The translations under genes and the position numbers were made by a program. This document shows positions 45,384 through 58,252 of a stretch of DNA of 64,000 nucleotides, in pieces. How positions within the stretch are numbered: position 1 is the first letter of the stretch; each line of letters begins with the position of its first letter. Origin of the DNA: Stromatinia cepivora (lineage: Eukaryota; Ascomycota; Leotiomycetes; Helotiales; Sclerotiniaceae); contig RCTD01000002.1 of NCBI GenBank assembly GCA_014898415.1, positions 62,001 through 126,000 on the forward strand, read 5' to 3'. The notes under the pieces were generated by a model, which saw only the letters and a list, made by a program, of their open reading frames with translations, was not told where the DNA came from and did not search any database.

Positions 45384-46989
45384 CTACACAGAAAAAGGAT
45401 ACACCTTCTGCACCCCCTTATAAACAATCTTACTCGTCATAGCCGGAGCCGCAGCCGCCGTACTCGATACTTTTGTAGAAGTGGCAAGCGTACTTGTTGT
45501 TTTAACTGAACTCGACGCCTTAACACTCGATGACCTACTACTACTACTCCTAACATCCGTAGGTTTCGCCCCAACAACCGAGGTACCGGTAGCGGTATTC
45601 GTAGCTTTGATGCTAGTGCTTGATGAAGCTATTACCGTTCCGCTTCCGCTTTTACTAGCATCGATCGTGGTGTAGATTTTAGTGGTGCTTGACTCGATGA
45701 TTGTTGTAATGTCACCTGAAACTGAAGCCGAAGCTGAAGCTGAGGGTTTGGAAGATGTGATGCTTGTTTTAGAACTCACGTTGCCTGTACCGGAGAGATG
45801 GAAAGTTCCTGTAGCACTAGGATGGACACCATGTTCACCCGTTCCAAAAGCGGCAGTACTAGATGATATGAAAGTACTTGTAACCGCACCGCTTGTTTTA
45901 TCACTTTCTTTTGTTGTGCTAGTTCCACCATTCGAGATACTTAGCGCAGTCGAAACTCCACTTTTGACACCCGTAGGGATTGTCGTCACAATTCCAGCTT
46001 TGGCGCTCGAGGATAGATTTGCTACAGATGACGGAATACTAGTACTTGTACTCCGAACTCCAGTAGAAGTGGTACTATCGGTACAAGTAGTATCAATACT
46101 CGACGAAGCACCTGCTATTGCGACAGTGGTCACAGTAGATGGAAGATGTGTGATGGTGGAAAAATGTACATTTGTCATTTGACTAGTGGCTGTAGCGGGG
46201 TAACCGGGGATAGCTATGCCTCCAGTGACGGTTTCCATGACGGTTTCTATGACTGTTTTTGTATGCGCGTATTCTTGTCTTTTGTTGTTGTTGTTGTTTT
46301 GAAGCTTGAAGTCGTTAGTGGCGATTGGGATTTGGAGTGAAGATGAGGAGAGAAACTTACATTATCTGGAAATACGGATTCTGGATCCAATTGATCGGCA
46401 GGAGGAATAGTTTTTCTCCTCTCAACACTTGATATAGCATCGGGAGCCACGGATGCAGGATCCAATTGATCAACAGGAGGGGTTGTTTTCCTGCTCTCCA
46501 GATCCGCCCTATCTCTAGTCGTAGGCGGTATAACTGGAACCAGTTTCTCCAAATCTCCATTCGTAACAGGAACCAACAACTCCCCATCCCCCACCGATCT
46601 CTTACCATAATCCAAAGTCCACGAAGTAAGAGGAACAAGCTGCTCTAAATCTCTCTTTGAGTTTGATGGCGGGAAAGGAATTAATTTCTCTAGATCTCTC
46701 TTCAATTGTGTGATCGGAACTAGTGTTTCTAATTCTCCTGTGGCTCTTTTATCGACTCCTGTGATGGTTGATGTTGGAGGAATTAGTTGTTCAAGGCTGG
46801 CGCCGGTGTTGACGGGAAGGGCGGAAATCTATTGGTTGTAGTGCGTTAGTTCGTCTCTTAGAGTGCGGGGTGTTGTGCGTAGCATCGGGGGGAGGGGGGT
46901 GGAAGGGAAGCAGGAGGAAAGGGAGAATATACCAAGTTAGGTAGAGCAATCAACAATAAAGCTGTCGCTTCTCCTAATGTGAGACGCAT
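45384..46989 (-). CDS. Secreted Ser/Thr-rich protein with Lys-Arg-separated repeats (Kex2-processed repeat type)
   Basis: The exons are 46,933-46,989, 46,361-46,828 and 45,384-46,304, giving 481 residues. All junctions are phase 0 with CTAAC branch sites in both introns. The N-terminus (MRLTLGEATALLLIALPNL) is a signal peptide. Residues about 46-96 hold four Lys-Arg dibasic sites (46-47, 62-63, 77-78, 95-96) that cut the chain into pieces of about 13-16 residues. Each piece is built around (D/E)LExL(I/V)P: ELETLVP, DLEKLIP, DLEQLVP and later ELLVP and DLEKLVP. A second repeat pair follows (RKTTPPVDQLDPASVAPD and RKTIPPADQLDPESVFPD), and one more Lys-Arg after an Asn run. The C-terminal 280 residues are Ser/Thr-rich, typical of O-glycosylated wall proteins. 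No GPI signal is seen. It is probably cleaved by Kex2 in the Golgi; the fate of the peptides is unknown. Confidence 0.8.
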
Positions 46990-48779
46990 CTTGACGTTTT
47001 TTGAACTTGACTTGTGAAAGCCGTTGATATGAGATGATAAGATGAGATAGTAATTGCGCGTTTGAATAATCGAGACTGGCTCTGCTACTTTCTCTCCAGA
47101 TATAAATAAATTCAAAAGTTGCAAAGAATGAGTGTATTGAAAATATCGAAAAAAGAGTGTATACCACAACCTCAGTAAGGAACGACAAATGCTTTCGCCA
47201 AAAAAACTTCAAATAACCACGATAGAAAAAATAAACAATAAATCAACAATAATAAATAACTCTCAAAGATCAGAAAGAAAAAAGTGGATTGGAACAAAAC
47301 ACATGAGATACATATAATACCTACACCCATCCATCAGCAACAGTGTAACCTCATCCAAAGGATCAGAAACAATCATCTCTCGCCAGGGCCCCAGAGCCTT
47401 CCTCCTTCTAATAACATAAATTATGTCAAATAAACACAATAAACATCAAATAAACGTCAAGTATCATAACTCTCAATCCCTTACCCCAGAACGCCTCTTC
47501 TATATCCAAGTATTATTTCCTCAACAACGATACCGTCTGATCCTAAGCTTAGCTACCATCAATATCTCACAACCACATTCCTTACTTCACCTCGCACGAG
47601 AACGAGAAGTATATATATACCAAGACTCTTACACGTCAAAACACTCAAAAAGAACAATCCTCCCACCATCATCCATGAACTTCTCCCCCGTTCATCTTCG
47701 GAAGACCACAGGATTCCAAATTCTGAGCCGGGAAATTAAAGTATCGAGACACAAACACAGCACAGATTATCCTGTAATCAAATCCAAGCCCAGTTAAAGA
47801 AGTTGAAGAAGAGAAAACCCGGGGAAGAATTGAAGCAAGAGGTCAGAAACGAAATGAGCCTCTACGGAGTAATATTCGTTGCTATTTTGAACTGGATCTT
47901 TGCTCCTGAGACGATCAAGGGTATATTTTGTGGCGGTGCATTCATTAGCACTCACTCATCCGTGTGATTGATCCTGCGAGTCTGGACCTCAATTTTCCCA
48001 TGTCAATTGCAATTTCCAATCCATATTTGAAAACACTTGAGATGTAAGAACAAAACAAAACTCGACAATCCTAAGTCTCAAGAGGATATTCAATCACTGA
48101 CTTTATTCACACTGGAGTACGAGTGCAATTGTTTTCGGGCAAAGGTTTGCGAGAGCCTCGCCCCTGAATGAAGGATCGAAATTATTGTCTGCTTACGCCG
48201 AGGATATTGCAGAAGCTTATGCTGATTTCTGGATGATAGGATTGAAGAATATTTCGTGGGCAAATCTTATATACCTGGCTGTAGTCCCTTAATTACACAA
48301 GTCTTTTCTTGTCATTTGTTGTCTTTCGTTATGGATATTGATACTGATAACGGAGGTCTAGCTCGGCAGACACTCTTAACTCTTCAAATAAATCGTGATT
48401 ATCCACTGGTAATCCTCCATATCGATGCGAACATAGAAAGTATTAAGCCACTGACGGGCCTTGATTCAACTGTTCAGTAGTCATTTCGCTATACAATCCT
48501 ATCGTACCACGCCTAATATCGCGCCTCATAGTTAAACATTAAGAAGAAACCATGGAGATATCCGCCCAAGCATGCGATACCATGCTATTCCCCTATCTAA
48601 ATCTGCCAATACGCGAATCCATCCATATATGTGCTGTCAACCATGTCACATGCCAAAAACGCCAGCCTGTAAATTCAACCCTTTCCAAAAGAAAATCGTG
48701 CATCCAACCAAGAGGTCTTCCTTACGCGACACGAAATATGTACAACATACATTACTTGAGATATTAAAACAGAATTAGA
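46990..48779. other. Intergenic, nothing firmly recognised
   Basis: A short reading after an ATG at 47,853 (MSLYGVIFVAILNWIFAPET) resembles a membrane segment but cannot be extended. Other frames are not protein-like. Confidence 0.5.
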
Positions 48780-50672
48780 TCAAACACCAGCAATCTGTTC
48801 GTCAACAATGACATCTGGATTATTGTTGGCTTCTGGGGAGCTTGGTATTTTCTGGAATGAGGTTTCCAGAGATACTATTGCATGTCAGTCAGTCACCATA
48901 TATACAATTGAAGGGGAAGAGCATACCATTAGGTCGAATAAACCAACTAAAAGAAAATCCCAAGACGAAGCATGCTGTTAAAACCAAGAAGACTGTTTGC
49001 GGGTAGGTGCCAACAGTTTGAGCGTAAATTAGATTGAATATCGTAGGACAAACGACTCTTGCTAACGCATGTAACAAACCTGTGGCTCCCAGGAGTTGTC
49101 CTATTTGATCGTGGGGTACGTGTTTGGTTAATGCTGATTGTAATATTGGAGAACCCACACCACCCATTGAAGCCATGATTCCAGATGCCACAAAAAGCGG
49201 ACCGCTGCGGGCTACTGTGAATCCTAGGTATCCTAGAATCTCGAAGAGAATAGAAAGTCGAACAACGAACAAATCCATCGAATCAGCGCCAGAATGGCTT
49301 TCTGGTATAGCGAATCCTGATTCTCTGCGTTGTCTGTTGCGAGGTCTAGTTCGGACGAGGTAATTAAAAATAGGGAGGATAGCAACAAGTGCAAAGACTC
49401 GAGTACTATTAACAACCGACATGTAAAGACTTGTCTCGGAAGTTTGCCATCCAAACTGGTAACCCGAATAGTAAACCATAACAGTCATAACTCCCATAGC
49501 AACTCCAAAAATGATAGTGTCCACAGTTGCAAGTAGAACAAGATTTGCGCGAACGTGTTTAGTATTTCCCCCACCACTTGGCCACAAAACTTTGAGAGGT
49601 ACAAGTGGATTTTTGTTTTTTAATATCCCAAGCCAAGTTTGACTGGCTCCAAGTGAACCTCTAGTAGCATGCTTTTCACGAGCAACCTCTTGACGTTTTT
49701 GGGTAAGTGATTCTGGTACTACCAGTAGTAAGAAAAGGATGAAGAAAGTGTGAATGCCAAGTGCGACATAAAATACTGTGACCAAGCTTTGAGTTAAGTG
49801 GAACAGTGCTGCAGCAAGTAAAGGACCAATGGCAACTCCAGCAAACAAACATGCGTGAAAGTAGGCAAAAGCTACCGCTCTTTTAGAAGGTGCAGTACAA
49901 TCTGCTGCGTACGCATGGGTGAGTGCCATACCGGCAGTAAACGAACCACAAAGTCCATCGAAGACAGCACCAGCAAGCAGCCAGTGATATGAAACGATAT
50001 CCGGATATTTGTATGCAAGAATGGTGATAATTTCTGTTAAGAAACCACCAAGGCTCGAAATCGCCAGAATCTTCTTTCTTCCATTCCGATCAGACCAAGC
50101 CCCAAGTACTGGGGACATGATGGCGCTAATTATTCCAGTGATAATAGTGATTGCCAACGTAAACTTGGTGACTAACGATTGTACTTCAGGAATTCGACAT
50201 TGTGGATTATCGGAACCAAGTAAAACAGGTGTGAAAAGGAAATTTGGATCTTGAGAAGATCTCTCTGCGAGATAGGATCGACATACGAGGGCAAGGATAA
50301 GATTGAGTTTTGGTACGATGATTCCACCGACTGCGAGAGCTAACAGGAAGAAGGGAAGTAAGAGCCAGTATACCTGGAAAATGCGTATATTAGCATACAT
50401 CTAACAATTGTAAGCAGAGAACATACAGATGGTGTATGCCACCATGTTAACCCCGCAAAATCTCCATGTCCTTCCCATAATGCCTCCTCACTCCTTTCAT
50501 AATTTTCTCCCTCGTGTGCTCCATCATTACTTAGTAATGGGGTTTCCTCAGTTCCCGGTGGTATAATGGATTTACGACCTTTCGTATGCCTTCTTAGAGA
50601 ATCCTTTGCGCCCCAAATCCTCTGCGGTTCCTCTTCCCGTTGTTCTTCATGTTCATTCTCCATCGTCTCCAT
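48780..50672 (-). CDS. Major facilitator superfamily transporter (DHA/TetA-like)
   Basis: The exons are 50,427-50,672, 48,927-50,373 and 48,780-48,874, giving 595 residues. The last exon is found by splicing a GTATGC donor at 48,926 to an acceptor at 48,875 and adds about 31 residues (VSLETSFQKIPSSPEANNNP...). The N-terminal about 85 residues are hydrophilic and acidic (cytosolic). About twelve hydrophobic segments follow, with the MFS loop 2-3 signature LGAWSDRNGRKKIL. A central loop contains a Lys/Arg-rich segment (QKRQEVAREKHATRG). The substrate is unknown. The pattern resembles the tetracycline-resistance/HIAT1 branch of MFS proton-coupled transporters. No neighbouring biosynthetic genes hint at a toxin or metabolite. 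Confidence 0.88.
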
Positions 50673-51768
50673 CTTATCGTTATATCGCTACTAGGTATAA
50701 GTTCGACTGTCGCATCGAGTAGAACGACCTCGGCCCAACAAAAGATGATGTTTATTGGAAGGGAATGTTCGCGCCTACAACGTAAATACTGGCAGAAGAT
50801 GAAATAAGAGATAGTAATAGAAGAACGAAGAAACAATCAAGTAGAAAGACGAGTAAAGCAAGTCAAAGCTTATCCTCTGATCCAATCCAGCTTGCCCAGG
50901 ATAGGAAGATAGTAACCGTGAAAAGTGGGCAGCCCAGTTTCTGTTTGCTGGAAGCTGGTGATGGAGTAATCCACGATAGCTTCCTTCTAGGGTTCTCGCA
51001 CGGATATGACCCAATTAGTTGGGCTCGAACTCCTCTGCTTGATAAGAATAACGGTCGAAGAAGCCAATCCTTTCTCTCACATCACAAACATACTTAGGTA
51101 GAGCAAGCATGACGACACAAACGGAGTAAGGTAAACCCCGTACCTTGTGCGTATCAGAATCCGTTTGTTAATCAATCCTGTTGTTGTTTCAAGAATGGAA
51201 AAATGCTTGATAATCGAACAACAGGGATTGCGACTACCAGAAAGCTTGGTAGCTAATGAAATGGAAGTCTTTTCCGCCGTTTTTCCCCCGTCGGAAGGGA
51301 TAGAAACTTGACCGCCCTGAATGCTAATTGGTGCTGGTGTGGTGGCATGGGATTTTTATGGTGTTGGCAATATATGCGTATGGAATTCTTTGTCTATCAC
51401 TTCAATAATATACCCAAGGTAGAAGAAGTACTAATGAGGGGTGCATTCATTTGCAAAGCTCGTTGAATTCTTATTGCGTTTATCCGGAGACGAACCATAC
51501 TTCAGTTCCTTTTTGAAGTGAAGTAGTTCCTCCTAACCTAATGCCCTGTCTAAATGGTGACGTTCCAGTAGGTGTCCCACATTATCATGCACTCTTGGCT
51601 GCAGTGACCGACAGATCATATCAATTGTGATCAAATTCGGGATAATTTATACGTCTGGAACCGAAGCGGACTTTTGAACATGTCAATTCCGCTCATATTC
51701 GCTTCATAATTGCCTACAATAATTGACTTGATTATAATACATTTTCATAAACTTTCGTGCCCCTTTTC
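50673..51768. other. Intergenic, promoter side of the MFS gene
   Basis: No gene is supported. The minus-strand frames at 50,594-51,014 overlap the MFS start and its upstream region. Confidence 0.55.
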
Positions 51769-53180
51769 TTACGCGGCAATCGTTCTCTCAGGTCCAGCAA
51801 AGAATTTCTTAGTCTCTGCGCATTTCTCACTCTTGCACCCAGGACATCTTAGTCCCATTTGAACACTACAAGCAATCCCGCTATCCAAATGTGCTTTAGC
51901 AATGTCGGCCAATGCTTGGATGAATACTGGAGAACCATTCAAACTTTCAGATCTCTTGATAGTATCTTTGTGGCCTGATTCGCCGATAACTTCTTCGTCT
52001 AATTCATAAAGTGTTTCAATATGATCTGATGTGAATGCGACGGGAATAAGTATAAGATTCGTTTGGCCTTTCTTGACATATTCCTCGACAGTATCGCTCG
52101 TTTGAGCTCCTAACCATGCACTAGGGCCAACTTGCGATTGCCAACAAAGTCTATATGCATGTGAGTGACCTAATCTTTGCATCACAGCGTAGACTGTAGC
52201 GGCAACTTCAGCTGGATAAGGATCACCTGGCAAGAGTTAGCGACTTCTTCGACATCACAATTCTGGACAGACTTACCTCTATTAACCACAGACATTGGTA
52301 AACTATGGGCGGAGAATAGTAATACAACATCCTTTCTATCTTTTTCGGGGTATGTCGCTAAAGTAGCCTCGATGTTTTGTGCGATAGCTTCAACAAGACC
52401 TGGGTGTGCTGGCCATCTATCAATAACACTCCAATCGATTGTTCCATCACTACCATTTGGACTTCCTGCGGCTTTTCCCTCGAGCCTCTGTCTCCACTTC
52501 CATAACTCGTTCAAACTGCTTCCTGTAGTCGAACAACTGTATTGAGGATATTGTGTGAATGCCACTGCTCTTCCACCCTTCCCGCCTCCAAAACCATCCG
52601 CCAATAATTTATTATACATCTCTTCAGTCAAAGGATTCGCATATCTGAATGCAACGTATGGTTTATGCGGTGCGGTCTCAGGCGACATCTTGTCTAATAA
52701 CTTGCACATCTCTTCGGCTTGATATTCTGACCATTTTCGAATTGGGGAGCCGCCACCAATTGCAGCATATTGCTTTTGAATCTTCGGCGTACGACGTTTC
52801 GAAATGAGAGGTCCAAGGTAGTTTTGAAAGCGCCCAAGAGGAATCAAATCGGCATCTGCCTGTGGAGTAAATTGTCAGACTTGAGGGTGGTGGCGCGGCG
52901 GGGCATAACATACAAATAATCTACTTAAGAAATCCCCAACTTCATCCGTAGTTTGAGGACCACCCATATTCATGAGCACCATTGCCGTGGGCCCCTTCCT
53001 CCCCGTCGCATCTTGTGTTACCGGCGGTACCGGAGTCGCAAAAGATCTGGATTGGTCTGCACTGTTCCTTTGCAATAATGAGGTTGTAGTGGGAGAGACA
53101 TTGCTTGTGAGGCGTGAAATAGTAGCTTGTGAAGCTCTTTTTGTAAGCTGTCCTACAGCTTTAGGATTTCTGAAAGACAT
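51769..53180 (-). CDS. hem15: Ferrochelatase, mitochondrial
   Basis: The exons are 52,914-53,180, 52,277-52,859 and 51,769-52,226, giving 435 residues. The enzyme inserts Fe2+ into protoporphyrin IX, the last step of heme synthesis, on the matrix side of the inner mitochondrial membrane. The first about 60 residues are a Ser/Thr/Arg-rich presequence (KRASQATISRLTSNVSPTTT). Landmarks are VLMNMGGPQT, the catalytic His in [20 protein letters not shown], the Glu in FTSDHIETLYELDEE, and YPQYSCSTTGSSLN. The C-terminus CPGCKSEKC has the C-x2-C-x4-C spacing which, with the Cys of YSCSTTG, matches the four [2Fe-2S] ligands of animal ferrochelatase. Lengths and phases all agree. It is divergent from Ku70 across 451 bp. 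Confidence 0.97.
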
Positions 53181-53631
53181 ATTGAGATTGAAAACACGAA
53201 CAGAAGAAAAAGACAATTATTACTCAATTCGCAATGATTCATAAAATTATCTTTTGTATTTTTCTCGGTGGGCTTGCTAGGTACCTGGCACCTAAAGACA
53301 ACTTTCCCTCACATCCCGATTCCTACAAGGATCAAGGTGATGCTTGGATCGACGGAGCTCTAAAAATGCCGATGTCCTGAGCCAATCAACCTAGAGAGAT
53401 TTGGAATAATGATGTCACGTGTACACGTATCTAGCGTTCTTGGAGATTGCTCCACCTTCGCGGTTCAACGCGTCTGCCTGATCACTTGGATTCTCATTCT
53501 CATTGTTATCTCCTCATCCTTTCCTGTATCTGTGTTCAATATTCATTCACACGTACATCTTAACCTACAAAAATTCAATGATCCCTACAATCGTATTCCA
53601 TTCCTAAGGCTGTTAAACAAGACCAGCAAAC
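53181..53631. promoter_or_regulatory. Bidirectional promoter region between ferrochelatase and Ku70
   Basis: The 451-bp gap between two divergent start codons must contain both promoters. No clear TATA box is seen on either side. A pyrimidine-rich stretch covers 53,440-53,530. Confidence 0.6.
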
Positions 53632-55678
53632 ATGGCAGATTCAGAAGATTGGAAACACGAAGAAGAGGAAGAGGAAGAAGAGGCTGATGAGATTGTAAGG
53701 ATATTAGACTTCGTTTTGTTACCAACCTATCCCAATACTTACATATTAACAGGACTATCGCACACAAAAAGATGCAGTTCTTTTTGTTATTGATGTCAGC
53801 CAATCGATGCTTACCCCTCCCCCCCCTTCTGATTCCAAGAAAGCCGATACGGATAGTCCCACACTTGCCGCTCTCAAATGTGCATATATGATTATGCAAC
53901 AGCGCATCATCTCCAGTCCGAAGGATATGATGGGTATTATGTTATATGGTACTGAGGAAACAAAGTTCAAGGATCAAAGTGGGTTGGATACCTCGGTGTA
54001 TCCTCATTGCTATCTTCTCACGGATCTTGATGTACCTTCTGCGCAAGACGTTAAAGCGTTGAAAGAGATTGTCGAGGATGAAGAAGAAGCGAAAAAGATA
54101 TTGGTGCCAACAGAGGAACCTCGAGATATGAACAATCTGTTATTCTGTGCCAATCAAATATTTACAACAAGAGCTCCAAATTTCGGATCGAGAAGATTGT
54201 TTATCATAACCGACAAAGATGACCTTCATTCTGGAGACAAGTCTCAACGATCTATAGCTGCCGTTCGAGCTAAGGATCTTTATGATATTGGTGTTGTTAT
54301 TGAGCTCTTTCCGATATCGACCCCTGAGCATGAGTTTGATCGCTCTAAGTTCTATGATGTATGTTTTTTTTTGTGTTTCTGCTGAAATATTGTTTGCTAA
54401 TAGTACTAGGATATCATCTATCGTGACCCCCTTGCGGAAGATGCGCCGAACGTTGGTCCAAATAGTCTTAAATCTAGAGGCGATGGGTTGTCTTTACTTA
54501 ATAGTCTCATCTTGGACGTCAACTCGAAACAAATCCCCAAAAGAACTCTTTTCTCCAATCTACCCTTCGAGATTGGACCTAATTTCACCATATCTGTCAA
54601 TGGGTACAATATTCTTCACAGACAAGCCCCAGCTAGAAGTACATATGTTTGGACGGAGGGAGAAGTCCTTCAAATCCCAGTCGGCGAGACAACACAAATG
54701 GCTGAAGATTCAGCCCGTATCATCCAAAAGGCAGAAATAAAAAAAGCCTACAAATTTGGCGGTGGCCAAGTCCTCTTCACTCCTGACGAGCAAAAGCAAC
54801 TCAAAAACTTTGGCCCCCCAGGCCTTCGCATCATCGGTTTCAAACCTCAATCCATGTTACCATATTGGGCATCTGTCCAAAAATCAACCTTCATCTATCC
54901 AAGCGAGAATGGCTATATTGGATCAACTCGAGTTTTCTCTGCTCTCTGGGAGAAACTCCTTAAAGATAAGAAAATAGGTTTAGGATGGTATATTGCTCGC
55001 AAAAATGCTAATCCTGCTATCGTTGCCATCTTACCCTCAGTGGAAAAACTCGATCCCGCAACAAACCAGCAAATCTTCCCTGCAGGTCTCTGGCTCTATC
55101 CTCTCCCTTTCGCAGATGATCTCCGTGGTGTGTCAGCACCAGGTCCTATCATCGCACCTGATAAATTAATCGACAACATGCGAATCATTATTCAACAGCT
55201 CCAATTACCCAAAGCCCAATACGATCCAAGAAACTACCCCAACCCAAGTCTACAATGGCATTACAGAATTCTCCAAGCCCTGGCACTCGATGAAGATGTC
55301 CCTGAGGTCCCGGAGGATAAAACAATACCAAAGTACAGACAAATCCACAAAAGATGTGGTGAATATATCGCCAATTGGGGAAGCACTCTAGAGTCCGAAT
55401 ACGACAAATGGCGCAATGGAAAGGAAAATGTTTTGAAAAGGGATCTTAATGAGGATGAAGTTGAGGTACCGAAGAAAAAGAAAGTGTTGGTTAAGAGTTC
55501 AGCGAAGAAATTGGGGGAAATGGATAAAGAAGAACTGAAGAATTTGGTCGCAAACGGGGGATTAGAGAAATTCAAGATGGCTGATTTAAAGGAGTGGTTG
55601 GTGGGAAAGGGACTGAACGCCGCGGGAAAGAAAGCGGACTTAATGGAGAGGATCGAGGAGTGGGTGGAAGGAAACTGA
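53632..55678 (+). CDS. ku70: Ku70, DNA end-binding subunit of non-homologous end joining
   Basis: The exons are 53,632-53,694, 53,753-54,358 and 54,410-55,678, giving 645 residues, normal for fungal Ku70. With Ku80 it encircles broken DNA ends and recruits the ligase IV complex. An acidic N-terminus ([17 protein letters not shown]) precedes the von Willebrand-like Ku N-terminal domain ([14 protein letters not shown]...[13 protein letters not shown]...[14 protein letters not shown]). The beta-barrel core contains [61 protein letters not shown] and [16 protein letters not shown]. The C-terminus carries a SAP motif ([40 protein letters not shown]) for DNA binding. Introns have GTAAGG and GTATGT donors. 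Confidence 0.97.
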
Positions 55679-58249
55679 TCGTCTGGTGCTGAGGGGTCTA
55701 TGATATGCGTAATAGTGGAGTTTCGGCGCGATGGCATCAGGAAAATGTATTAGGGGCTGTACGACTATGGATACCTACGTACCTGATCGCCTGTGGCTTT
55801 AGCAATAATTTCGTATCTGGGAAGGATGATATGATGAGAATTAGAAAAGAAAGTCACTTTTGTTTCTAAGTTCGCCTCCTTTTCTCGTGTAATACAATAT
55901 TCAAGTGTTGGTCTAGTGAATACATCCATATGATTTCCAACGTTTTGTTGCATGTCTGAATAATCTGTAGTATAGGCTAGGTAGGGGCTTGGACTTTAGA
56001 GTATAGACTTGAGTTGAACAGTGGATTCAATATTTGCATGAGGGTTCGTGAATGTTCAACAGTATGTCAATCTTCATCGACGATCCGCAATATGATGATA
56101 ATGCATAGGTAGCTCCTCATACAATGTTCTTACCCATATAGGAAATGTAACCATTTCACCTCTTGGTAACGTTGAATTCTAGAGTGGAGAAGAGGGAAAG
56201 TGTGGGGATTCATAGCGTTTCATCAACGGAAAAAGAAGGATCGGAAATGGTGGAATTCATGGCGTAAAGTGGTGGTAAGTTGAAAGTTGATAATGTTTGT
56301 TACTTAACTTGTGAGAGATGCGCGTGTGGAGGTTTATGGGGGGAAGCTGTTAGTATTGAAGATATTAGGCGGCGATGGCGGTGGTGGTAGTGTATGGCAG
56401 AGTGATGAGAGTAAAATTTGGATTTCGATAATGAAAAGAAACATAGTGGTGGGTATGCATGATACTGTGGTGTCGATCAAGTTCAAAAACATCCATAATT
56501 CTCCTCTAATAAGAAGATCCTTTTGGTCCACCATAAAATCTTATCACCTTACCGTTGCAAATGCGAGAAGTTTCCCCTGCTCCGCGAATTGTCTGATACT
56601 TCTCTGCGAACTTACTCTAGAATCAGGAACGCAGTTTCAAAATTCCTTTATAGGATACTGTTGTGCGACATGTTTTCGGGTGCCCTGCAGGAACTGAGAT
56701 TTTTGAAGGCTTTATGTTATGAAATATTGCGTATTATGGTGGTCTAGAGAGAGAGAGAAAGAGATGTGCCATTTAAATGTTTTATGTGATATAAAAGAAT
56801 CGTTGGTATGAGTTATTGTTACTTCAAACACTAACAGCCAGCCAGTCCAATGATCATTTCATGAGTAAAAGTTACCCCATTACTGGGAGGAAAGGCTTGA
56901 CGCCAGTAGGAAATTACTTGACCGGACTTGGCAGAGGAAAATGAGGCCAGTTACTCTAGTAGTAAGATGAAAAATTACAGTTTTTGTTGGCAGTAGAAGT
57001 CCGGGATAGTCGAATGACAATCTATGGTTCATAACAATAAGTGAAAAAAGCAGTGAGAAGGGAATCTAAAATAGAGATAAACAAATCAGCAGCGACAACA
57101 AAGAGATCCTAGTCTCCATAATCCATAAAACTGAGCTGAAAAAATGGACCATTCTTCCAATCCTCTGCTGTAGTTTTCACATGATAATGTAATACAATCC
57201 AGAAAGGGGCAGCCTTTTTTTTGTCATGTTCAAAGTATGTTCAAAGTGCCATTAGGAGGATCAGGAGATACTAATGAAGCGAGGCTTCCTTTTTTTATAA
57301 TGTGAGGTATGTGATATAAAACTCTTTATCTGGGAGAATGAAAGATTAAGAGTTAATTTTCTCCTTATATTCTCAATATACAAATAGCTTAGTATACAAA
57401 AAATGTGATTCATCTTTGAGCTTCAATCACCAATCGTAGATCCTATATGTGTATAAAGAGAGTTATCAATAAATAATAATATTGAAGAAAGGTAGGAATA
57501 GGAAAAGGATTGCCAAGCAACTCTTCCGAGTTGATCGGGCTCGAGAAGAACTTTGTCATTTGAGATACCATTAATGAGTTTTTGATCTTGTTATTGACAG
57601 CAAGTGCGCGTGGTGATGATTGGGGTTACGGAAGGGAATAGTGTGCAATGGCGATGACAAAAGCAGATCTTTGACAGCAAGAAGAGCGACTATTTAAGCC
57701 AAGATTTCCAGATTTGCATAAAGCACATCAGCGAATACTCTAGCAACCTACCTTCTTCGATGGCCAAACTACCGCAGCTTAGTGGAACAAGTAGGCTTCA
57801 AATTGGATTTCCTGCTTGTAGACGAAGGTTCTACCCTGAAGTTGTGTTGGCTCAAAAGTAATGATTTAGAAAATATATCTCATAGGAGCCATTCCCCAAT
57901 TCGTAATTTTCTCGCTTTGATGTCTAATCTCTGGTGCTTTGCATCCTTGCTCCACATGCTTTGCTTCTGGTGGTAAAAAGAATTGATCCTATTATGTGAT
58001 TTTGGGGAGTGTATGAGCCAGCTCTTTTACGGAGGTAAATTCTTCATAGTTCCCTGTACAATAAAGAAGCAAGATTCGTAGGGAGCAAGGAAAGACAATT
58101 GTTCAGCCTCTAGATCGTTGTTCCAGCAAGAGAAAAATAAACTCTCTTTTCCACTGAACCTATAGTCAAACCGAGGAAATGAAGATTGATATTTAACAGT
58201 AATAGTAAACCCATATCTGAAAGTTCGATGCAACAATAGAAATAGTATA
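55679..58249. other. 2.6-kb intergenic region, nothing recognised
   Basis: Several short frames (for example 55,765-55,953 minus and 56,311-56,697 plus) lack protein-like composition or splice context. A short AG-repeat lies near 56,745-56,763. Confidence 0.55.
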
Positions 58250-58252
58250 TAA

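Noticed and set aside
45481..46182. Long plus-strand frames opposite the Ser/Thr-rich protein
   Set aside because: They are mirror images of the biased codons of the minus-strand gene.
47853..47970. Possible sugar-transporter C-terminal fragment
   Set aside because: A single membrane-like segment with FAPET; too short, with no continuation on either side.
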